Origin: Alkalibacillus silvisoli
GTDB lineage: Bacteria; Bacillota; Bacilli; Bacillales; Alkalibacillaceae
DNA: 64,000 bases
Assembly: GCF_039521975.1 (NCBI RefSeq)
Contig: NZ_BAAACZ010000005.1
Location: forward strand, 62,001-126,000
Direction of reading: 5' to 3'
Under the pieces are notes generated by a model, which was not told the origin of the DNA, ran no database searches, and was given only the letters and a program-made list of their open reading frames with translations. Every line of letters begins with the position of its first letter. The first letter of the stretch is position 1. Both the position numbers and the translations under genes were made by a program. Below, piece by piece: positions 58,567 through 64,000 of the stretch.

Positions 58567-58613
58567 TAGCCGGCTATCATTAGTAAGGTTATTTCTAATG
58601 ATTTGCCGACTTA
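58567..58613 (-). terminator. Terminator of the DUF4870 gene
   Basis: AGTCGGC-AAATCATTAG pairs with CTAATGAT-AGCCGGCT (one bulge, G-U allowed) and is followed by ATTTATTTG on the minus strand. Confidence 0.75.
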
Positions 58614-58623
58614 GGTTATTTCT

Positions 58624-59022
58624 CTATGAATCTGTGTCCATTTTATTCACTTGCTCTTCAGCAATGTTACCTACCACCGGGAACTTAAACCATTTCCCTT
58701 GGTATGCCATGATCATACAGGCAATCCATATGATCAATCCGACTGGTGCTAATAATAACGATATGAGCCAACCAATTAGTGGTACAAACCCTATCACCAT
58801 ACTAATGACGAATAAGGATAACCAAATAAAGATCGACTGAAAAGCATGATAGCGAACAAACTTGCTATCTTTTTCGACTAACAAGAAAATAATCCCCGTT
58901 ACAAACCCAAACAAATAACTTAACATTCCAGCGACATTATTTTCTAATCCTGTAGAACTCTTTTTGTCCTCATCTTCGTCACGGAATACCTTTGTTTCTT
59001 CGGCTTGATTTTCTTGTGTCAT
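58624..59022 (-). CDS. DUF4870 / Tic20-like membrane protein
   Basis: 132 residues. An acidic N-terminal tail (~28 residues) is followed by the DUF4870 core: NNVAGMLSYLFGFVTGIIFLLVEKDSKFVRYHAFQSIF and two further TM segments (SLFVISMVIGFVPLIGWLISL and VGLIIWIACMIMAYQGK). The start is ATG 59022, with GGGAGGGG 6 nt upstream; the TTG at 59028 is inside the RBS spacing. The function of the family in bacteria is unknown. Confidence 0.88.
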   Translation of the reverse strand: MTQENQAEETKVFRDEDEDKKSSTGLENNVAGMLSYLFGFVTGIIFLLVEKDSKFVRYHAFQSIFIWLSLFVISMVIGFVPLIGWLISLLLAPVGLIIWIACMIMAYQGKWFKFPVVGNIAEEQVNKMDTDS

Positions 59023-59139
59023 ATACAACCCCTCCCAACTAAATTAAGGACAGTGAATCACTTCACTTATCTATATCATAGTTAAGGAAGGTTAAATCTA
59101 AGTTAAAACAAATAGAAATCTTTCATTATAGTTATTTAC

Positions 59140-60405
59140 CTAGTTTTCATCTATCCATAATCGATCTAATATAACCGCAATTACAGTACCAACAAGTAAG
59201 CCATTGCTTATGATTTGTTTGACGGTTTCTGGAAGTAAGGCAAAGCTTTCAGGCGGAATGAACATAAGCCCTGCACCTAATAACAACGAAACAGTTATGA
59301 TCGTTGTCCGCCGTTCGTTTAGCGGTTCTATGAATAAATTTCTAAGACCTAATCCCATTAATTGAACAAAGGTTGCAAGTAAAGCCGCGTTCGCAACCGG
59401 AGCAGGAATCATCGCTAAGCTTGAAATAATCACAGGAAAGAATGAAACGATGACTAATATAGCTGATGCCCACATGAATGGTGATTTTCGCTTTTGTCCG
59501 GTCAGTTGGATAAACCCTGCTGTAGAGGCAAGCGGGACAACTGCTACACCTGAAAATACGCCAGAAATCCCATGGTTCACCCCTAAGACAAAGCTCCCTC
59601 GATTCATTTGCGTATGACTTAAATAAGGATCACCTTTAATGACATTTGAAGTCGCTGATAAAGCTGCGACGATATTGGATAGTAAAATAAATGCAGTTAA
59701 AAGCGCAATCGGCACAACGCTCCAGTCGAATATAGGTGTTCCCCAAGCAAATATTTCAGGTGCCTGGAATATTGGGGCATTTGATGGTGTCGATTGATCA
59801 GAATCTATAAACAATCCAAAGAGAATCCAGCCGATTGAAATGCCGATTAATACAGCATAACTTTTCATCCATCCTTTAAAGAAGCTTGATAAAATGAGAA
59901 CCGTACTAAAGCTAATCATCGCAATGATCAACTCGTTAACCTGTATGTACGGTGTATTTTGATCAAGACCTAACATACCTTCTAAAAACGTCCCACTCAG
60001 CTGAAATGTCAGCAATGTTAGAAATACACCTGTCACAAGCGGTGTGAATAAATAGATGACTTTACCAGATACTTTGAACACACCCAATATTATTAAAAAG
60101 ACCCCCGTTAAAATCATCGCCGCTTCTAACAATCGAAGTGCCTGCACCCCTTCTGAACCAGTAACGCCAATACTCGCAGCAAAAACCGCGAACGTCGAGA
60201 CCCATAAACCAGCCGGACCATCAATAATCGGAAGCTTATGCCCAAGCCAACCCTGCAAGAAGCAAGCTAGACCTATAATAAGGAATGTACGTTGCATCAA
60301 CAACATCAGCTCATTTGGGTCCATGTGAAAAATCGAACCAATCACAATCGGTATCGCAACCGCATTCGCAAGCAAAAAGATAAACCATTGTATGACAGTA
60401 AACAA
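59140..60405 (-). CDS. NCS2-family nucleobase (purine/uracil) permease
   Basis: 421 residues with about 12-14 hydrophobic segments. The NCS2 pattern is present, with PIIDGPAGLWVSTFAVFAASIG near TM3 (helix-breaking, substrate-facing) and GVFSGVAVVPLASTAGFIQLTGQKRKSPFMWASAI carrying the conserved late motif. It resembles the purine/xanthine side of the family and B. subtilis YbbY. The start is TTG 60405, with AGGAGG upstream. No purine riboswitch or PurR box is evident in the leader; a worn repeat array lies there instead. Confidence 0.87.
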   Translation of the reverse strand: MFTVIQWFIFLLANAVAIPIVIGSIFHMDPNELMLLMQRTFLIIGLACFLQGWLGHKLPIIDGPAGLWVSTFAVFAASIGVTGSEGVQALRLLEAAMILTGVFLIILGVFKVSGKVIYLFTPLVTGVFLTLLTFQLSGTFLEGMLGLDQNTPYIQVNELIIAMISFSTVLILSSFFKGWMKSYAVLIGISIGWILFGLFIDSDQSTPSNAPIFQAPEIFAWGTPIFDWSVVPIALLTAFILLSNIVAALSATSNVIKGDPYLSHTQMNRGSFVLGVNHGISGVFSGVAVVPLASTAGFIQLTGQKRKSPFMWASAILVIVSFFPVIISSLAMIPAPVANAALLATFVQLMGLGLRNLFIEPLNERRTTIITVSLLLGAGLMFIPPESFALLPETVKQIISNGLLVGTVIAVILDRLWIDEN

Positions 60406-60486
60406 ATGCTGTTCCTCCTAAACTTAAATCATGCAATCATTACATTTTAACATATATTATGAAGGTTGATGTGAAGCGGACTTTAT

Positions 60487-60547
60487 GCGAGCGCTGATAA
60501 ACTCCTCCCGAGCACTGATAAATTCGTGCGAGCGCTGATAAATTCCG
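60487..60547. repeat. Three-unit array of the GAGCGCTGATAAA repeat
   Basis: GCGAGCGCTGATAAACTC, CCGAGCACTGATAAATTC and GCGAGCGCTGATAAATTC follow each other at ~20-21-bp steps between the NCS2 permease start and the VOC dioxygenase terminator. Same motif and orientation as the array at 22997-23144. Confidence 0.85.
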
Positions 60548-60582
60548 TGAAGAATCAATATCAATAAACCCTCTTTAAAACA

Positions 60583-60617
60583 AAAAATCACGCAAACAAT
60601 TCTCGCGTGATTTTCTC
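60583..60617 (-). terminator. Terminator of the VOC dioxygenase gene
   Basis: AAAATCACGCG pairs with CGTGATTTT around ~10 nt, followed by T residues on the minus strand, just after the stop at 60624. Confidence 0.8.
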
Positions 60618-60623
60618 TTACAT

Positions 60624-61460
60624 TTATACGACTAATTCAATTTTATTTCCAGCAGGGTCTTCTGTTATGTTCTTAGAAACAGGTGAGCCCATATCTTTCA
60701 ATCGAGTAATGACTGCTTCTTTTGATGCTTCATCAGGATAAACGATTTGGTATGATTGTAATCCAACACTATTTTCAGTTGGTTGTGGTGCACCAATGCC
60801 GTTCCAAGTATTCGCTGCAATATGGTGATGATATTGGTCAGTTGATAGGAAAATGGCCTGCCCACCAAATCGGCAAACAACATCAAACCCTAATCCATCT
60901 ACATAAAACTGTTCTGCTTTCTCTAAGTCTGAAACGTGCAGGTGGATATGCCCCATCACCGTCTCCTCTGGCATGCCATTAAAACCTTCATCAGTCTTAT
61001 ATTTAACTAAGTCGTCAAAGTCTAGTGGATCAACAGCCATCTCTACTTGCCCACCATGCCACGTCCATGTTTCTGGATCTTTATCTTGGTAAACTTCAAT
61101 GCCATTTCCATCTGGGTCATTAAAATACAATGCATCACTTACTAAATGGTCAGATGCACCAATGCGGACTTTTTGATCGGCTAAATGCATCACAAAATTA
61201 GCCAAGTCACCTCGCTCAGGAACTAGAATGGCAAAGTGATATAAACCTGATGTTCTCCCTTGTTTTGGTTGAGGATTTTCTGGTTGCTCGAGTGATAGAA
61301 TACTCGTTTTTCCATTTGCTGTTAAATCAGCTTTATTATTTGTTTTCTCTAATACTTTTAACCCTACGATCTTTTGATAAAATTCCAATGAACGCTCAAG
61401 GTCTGTCACTCTAATTGTGACTTGGTTGACGAATGTCGTTGGTTTACTATGAAAAGTCAT
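60624..61460 (-). CDS. CatE-like VOC-family dioxygenase / glyoxalase-fold protein
   Basis: 278 residues made of two VOC halves. The metal residues are visible: HFAILVPER (His), GNGIEVYQD (Glu) in half one, and GHIHLHVSDLEKAEQFY (His), DQYHHHIAANTW (His) in half two. The sequence runs parallel to B. subtilis CatE, catechol-2,3-dioxygenase, including GLYHFAILVP and SDALYFNDPDGNGIE. It is likely to act on catechols or quinone-derived compounds. The start is ATG 61460 (MTFHSK), with GGAGG upstream; the ATG at 61475 precedes the RBS. The promoter carries the same operator as yceI. Confidence 0.87.
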   Translation of the reverse strand: MTFHSKPTTFVNQVTIRVTDLERSLEFYQKIVGLKVLEKTNNKADLTANGKTSILSLEQPENPQPKQGRTSGLYHFAILVPERGDLANFVMHLADQKVRIGASDHLVSDALYFNDPDGNGIEVYQDKDPETWTWHGGQVEMAVDPLDFDDLVKYKTDEGFNGMPEETVMGHIHLHVSDLEKAEQFYVDGLGFDVVCRFGGQAIFLSTDQYHHHIAANTWNGIGAPQPTENSVGLQSYQIVYPDEASKEAVITRLKDMGSPVSKNITEDPAGNKIELVV

Positions 61461-61477
61461 GTTTATTTCCTCCATTA

Positions 61478-61498
61478 ACTTACTTTATGTAAGTAAGT
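61478..61498. promoter_or_regulatory. HxlR-type operator in front of the VOC dioxygenase
   Basis: The same 21 bases as at 25521-25541, arms ACTTACTT/AAGTAAGT. It overlaps the last bases of the -10 box and lies between the promoter and the RBS. A partial extra half-site (AGTAAGTAA) lies at 61506-61514. Confidence 0.8.
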
Positions 61499-61524
61499 GT
61501 ATAATAGTAAGTAAATTTTGTCAA
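61496..61524 (-). promoter_or_regulatory. Sigma-A promoter of the VOC dioxygenase gene
   Basis: TTGACA (61524-61519), 17 bp, TACACT (61501-61496) on the minus strand. It has the same geometry relative to the operator as the yceI promoter. Confidence 0.75.
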
Positions 61525-61584
61525 GGTAATAACTGCTCGTCTATTTTCCTAGTCACTGCATACAATGTGACGAGGTGAAAAATA

Positions 61585-62751
61585 TTGAGTATAGCAGCGT
61601 TTGATAAATTGCACATATTTGCGGTTATGTTTTTTATGAGTTTAGTTATGAGTGTACAAGCCCCCTTGTTCACTCCCTATGCGGCGACTCTTGGGGCATC
61701 AAGTGTGTTAATCGGTATCATGATGAGCACCGGCCAATTGGCAAATTTAACAGGAAATTTAATTGCAGGGCCTTTAATTGATCGTTATGGTAAAAAGCTA
61801 TTTATTACACTGCCTATGGTTCTTTCTGGAATTTTCTTCATAGCACATGGCTTAGTCACAGATGCATCTAGTTTATTAATGCTGCGTATTTTAAATGGCT
61901 TTGCACTGGCCTTTTTAATTCCTTCTGCTTTAGCGTTGTTATCGAGCTATGCAGCTAATAGTAAACAACAAGGGAAAAATATGGCAGTCTATGGCATGCT
62001 CATGACGATCGCAAGTATTTTGGCTCCACTAATCGGTGGAAATTTAGGATCTTTACTCGGTTATGAAACCACTTACTTTTTTATAGGGATTACTTTATTA
62101 TTTATTTCCATTTATACACTTGGTTTTGTCGCTGATTCACAGTCGACAACATCTAAGAACAGCCACCAAAAAAGCTTAACTTTCGCTCAAGTGCTCGCGC
62201 TCCCGACAGTACATATTATATTAGTAACAGGATTTGCAGTGATGTATATTCACGGGGTAATAATATATGAAGTGCCATACTTGGCTGTTGAAAGTGGCTA
62301 TTCAACAGCTACAACAGGATTATTATTAAGCTTGATGGCAACAGGCACATTAATATCTTTAGCATTATCTTTCATGCATCGCTTTGATCCAGTCAAACGT
62401 CTAATGTTCGGTTTATTCGGCATGTCGATGAGTTTATTTGCGATATTTAATGACATGTTGACTTTACCTGTTTTATTATTTTCTGTAGGATTTTTCTTTG
62501 GAATCATCATGCCGGCAATGGCAATCGCCATAACAGATGCAGTCGCTAAAGAGGGCCATGGACGAGCATTTGGCTTAATGTCTTCGTTCTATTCATTAGG
62601 TATGATTGTCAGTTCATTCGTAACAGGGGTGATACGAGATATTGTTTCCCCTTATTTCATCGCCTTTTTAGTTGGGATGATTGTCTTAACGTTCATTGGC
62701 TATAAAAAGTTGAGTCTTCCTCCTATGACTGAACCTAAAGTTTATCGATGA
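61585..62751 (+). CDS. MFS transporter
   Basis: 388 residues with 12 TM segments. The motif between TM2 and TM3 reads GNLIAGPLIDRYGKKLF, the MFS motif A. The drug/sugar-efflux-type TM4-5 region includes LLMLRILNGFALAFLIPSALALLSSYA. The start is TTG 61585, with GAGGTG upstream. It is divergent from the CatE-like gene, whose operator lies ~90 bp upstream, so it may be part of the same quinone/aromatic stress response as an efflux pump. The substrate is not known. Confidence 0.88.
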   Translation: MSIAAFDKLHIFAVMFFMSLVMSVQAPLFTPYAATLGASSVLIGIMMSTGQLANLTGNLIAGPLIDRYGKKLFITLPMVLSGIFFIAHGLVTDASSLLMLRILNGFALAFLIPSALALLSSYAANSKQQGKNMAVYGMLMTIASILAPLIGGNLGSLLGYETTYFFIGITLLFISIYTLGFVADSQSTTSKNSHQKSLTFAQVLALPTVHIILVTGFAVMYIHGVIIYEVPYLAVESGYSTATTGLLLSLMATGTLISLALSFMHRFDPVKRLMFGLFGMSMSLFAIFNDMLTLPVLLFSVGFFFGIIMPAMAIAITDAVAKEGHGRAFGLMSSFYSLGMIVSSFVTGVIRDIVSPYFIAFLVGMIVLTFIGYKKLSLPPMTEPKVYR

Positions 62752-62800
62752 AAGATTGTGATGTAACGTAGTGAGGGTGATATCATATAAGTGTCGGTAT

Positions 62801-62899
62801 TTATCAGCGTTCGAGATTTTTTATCAGCGTTCAGGACTCCTTTATCAGCGCTCAGGGCTCCTTTATCAGCGCTCACGACTTTTTATCAGCGCTCATGTC
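62801..62899. repeat. Five-unit array of the TTTATCAGCGCTC repeat (inverse orientation)
   Basis: TTATCAGCG starts at 62801, 62821, 62842, 62863 and 62883, i.e. steps of 20, 21, 21 and 20 bp. It is the reverse complement of the motif at 22997 and 60487. It lies between two convergent genes. Just before it GTGTCGG occurs, the core of the other 21-bp array type at 18662. Confidence 0.88.
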
Positions 62900-62927
62900 T
62901 GTCAATCGACATCTGACATAGATCAAA

Positions 62928-62963
62928 CAAAAAAGCAAAGGCTTAAAGACTTTGCTTTTTTTC
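62928..62963. terminator. Terminator of the M23 lipoprotein gene
   Basis: AAAAAAGCAAAG pairs with CTTTGCTTTTTT around ~10 nt. It can act for both convergent genes. Confidence 0.8.
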
Positions 62964-62973
62964 ACGAAATATA

Positions 62974-63945
62974 TTAGAACCCTGTAACTGTTTCACCGCG
63001 AACAGGGTCTTCGTCATTTTCTAGTTTGATTCTAATCGAACTAGCTTCATCCCAATTCGACCCATCCGAAACATGGTAGTGCACATGCGGTTCACTAGAG
63101 TTTCCTGAATTTCCGACAGCTCCTAGTAAGTCACCTGCACTCACTTCATCTCCTTCGCTTACTTGAACTGATCCTTCTTGTAAGTGCCCGATCACACTAT
63201 ACTCATCATTGGCGTGCTCAATTATGACATGGTTTCCAAGTGGTTGTTCACCATTCATTTCAACAGTTGGTGTATTGTCGGTGATGTTATTTTCAACTGA
63301 GACAATCGTTCCTTCTAGTGGCGCAACCACATCTTCTCCAAACGCATGATAGCTTTCATTATCCTCTGAATCACCATCAAAAGAAGATCCATCTTCATAG
63401 ATAACTAGATCGTATGCGTATCTTTGGACTTCCAATGCATAATGGTAATTGACAAGTTCATTCGTACCACCCCAAAAGACAAACCATTCACCGACGACTG
63501 GCATTTGATAACTGTTTTCTGTATACACTTCATCACTCTCTGGATACGTCGTTAATGGTATTAATTGCAATACTTCAATCGTATCGTCAGCGGCAAAATG
63601 ACCTCGAATTCCTTTATCTCCTTCATCACTGATCCACTGGTACTCTGTTATACCGCGAATCGGGGTTTCTGATAACAGATCATAGCTGTTAACACCTTCA
63701 TTAAATTGATGACCTAAATTCTCAAATTCTTCAAACGAAACTTCTTGCTGAAACGATTCACTCAATTGAGCATAAATCGTCTCTAATTCACCATCTAAAA
63801 AAGCATCACCAAAATCTTCAGGTGAAACAATCTCATCATCCCCCTCTTGTTCATCAGGATCTTTATCAGTTGATTCTTCATCATTACACGCTACAAGTAA
63901 AATTGCTAAGATTAAAGCGAAGCAAATAAGTATGTATTTTTTCAT
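62974..63945 (-). CDS. M23-family peptidase lipoprotein
   Basis: 323 residues. The signal peptide ends in ILLVAC (lipobox), followed by an acidic linker. An NTF2/DUF3887-like domain lies at about 45-150 (FGDAFLDGELETIYAQLSESFQQEVSFEEF). The C-terminal LytM/M23 domain has YHAFGEDVVAPLEGTIVSV (His, Asp), VIIEHANDEYSVIGHLQ, GAVGNSGNSSEPHVHYHV (the HxH motif). So the zinc site seems complete. It is expected to cut peptidoglycan cross-links outside the cell or act as an envelope factor. RBS GGAGGGG precedes the ATG. Confidence 0.88.
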   Translation of the reverse strand: MKKYILICFALILAILLVACNDEESTDKDPDEQEGDDEIVSPEDFGDAFLDGELETIYAQLSESFQQEVSFEEFENLGHQFNEGVNSYDLLSETPIRGITEYQWISDEGDKGIRGHFAADDTIEVLQLIPLTTYPESDEVYTENSYQMPVVGEWFVFWGGTNELVNYHYALEVQRYAYDLVIYEDGSSFDGDSEDNESYHAFGEDVVAPLEGTIVSVENNITDNTPTVEMNGEQPLGNHVIIEHANDEYSVIGHLQEGSVQVSEGDEVSAGDLLGAVGNSGNSSEPHVHYHVSDGSNWDEASSIRIKLENDEDPVRGETVTGF

Positions 63946-64000
63946 TTCTTCCCCTCCAAATTTCTAGGTAATGTTAATCTACATAATCTTACCATAAAAA

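Noticed and set aside
60406..60486. Purine riboswitch in front of the NCS2 permease
   Set aside because: The leader is short, contains repeat units, and shows no purine aptamer core.

Overview
The window is chromosomal DNA from a low-GC member of the Bacillaceae. It is probably a halophile or haloalkaliphile: the proteins are rich in Asp and Glu, there is a BCCT-type betaine/choline/carnitine carrier, an ectoine hydrolase (DoeA) gene, AGGAGG-type ribosome binding sites throughout, frequent GTG and TTG starts, and many strong intrinsic terminators. Most genes lie on the minus strand in short operons. The genus is inferred, not shown.

Layout. 1-6.9 kb: the end of an NfrA-type nitroreductase, a BCCT carrier, a penicillin-acylase-family protein, a membrane-anchored unknown protein, a GC-rich intergenic repeat with transposon scraps, and a small zinc-ribbon gene followed by glutathione peroxidase. 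7-16 kb: a 47-residue basic protein, a frameshifted gene, and a YkoGHI-like group (response regulator, sensor kinase, two PepSY proteins). Next come a zinc-ribbon membrane protein, a DCC oxidoreductase, a Fic protein, a CoxG-like protein and a CAP-domain lipoprotein. 16-25 kb: an amino-acid catabolic region with a gamma-family PLP enzyme, DoeA and a PucR regulator, then a tyrosine phenol-lyase and an M20 dipeptidase. Two 21-bp-period tandem arrays lie among these genes. 25-29 kb: YceI and its divergent HxlR regulator, and a large Vpr-like subtilase. 29-34 kb: small genes, a membrane-anchored Mrr-type nuclease, a decayed deacetylase gene and a tRNA-Val. 34-37 kb: a gluconate-2-dehydrogenase-subunit-3-like protein with a GMC oxidoreductase, then PaiB. 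38-44 kb: unknowns and a two-gene McrB/McrC-like restriction system. 44-50 kb: a DMT carrier, a TnpB fragment joined to a LysR fragment, a cupin, an ABC-2 exporter and a PH-domain/lipoprotein pair. 50-54 kb: an operon of ABC exporter, GNAT and methyltransferase genes, DUF3231, and a solitary zinc-type ribosomal protein S14. 54-64 kb: a hybrid 7TMR-DISM kinase with its regulator, an NCS2 permease, a CatE-like VOC dioxygenase divergent from an MFS carrier, and an M23 lipoprotein.

How the genes connect. The clearest regulatory link is a 21-bp operator found, identical in every base, in front of yceI (25521-25541) and in front of the VOC dioxygenase 36 kb away (61478-61498). At both sites the promoter has the same geometry. 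The HxlR repressor encoded beside yceI is the obvious candidate to control both, as a quinone/thiol-stress regulon. The second theme is osmolyte and amino-acid catabolism (DoeA, gamma-family PLP lyase, tyrosine phenol-lyase, dipeptidase). The third is DNA defence: the McrBC-like pair and the Mrr-like nuclease. A dispersed family of 21-nt tandem repeats marks at least three intergenic regions, and a second repeat type with the same period marks a fourth.
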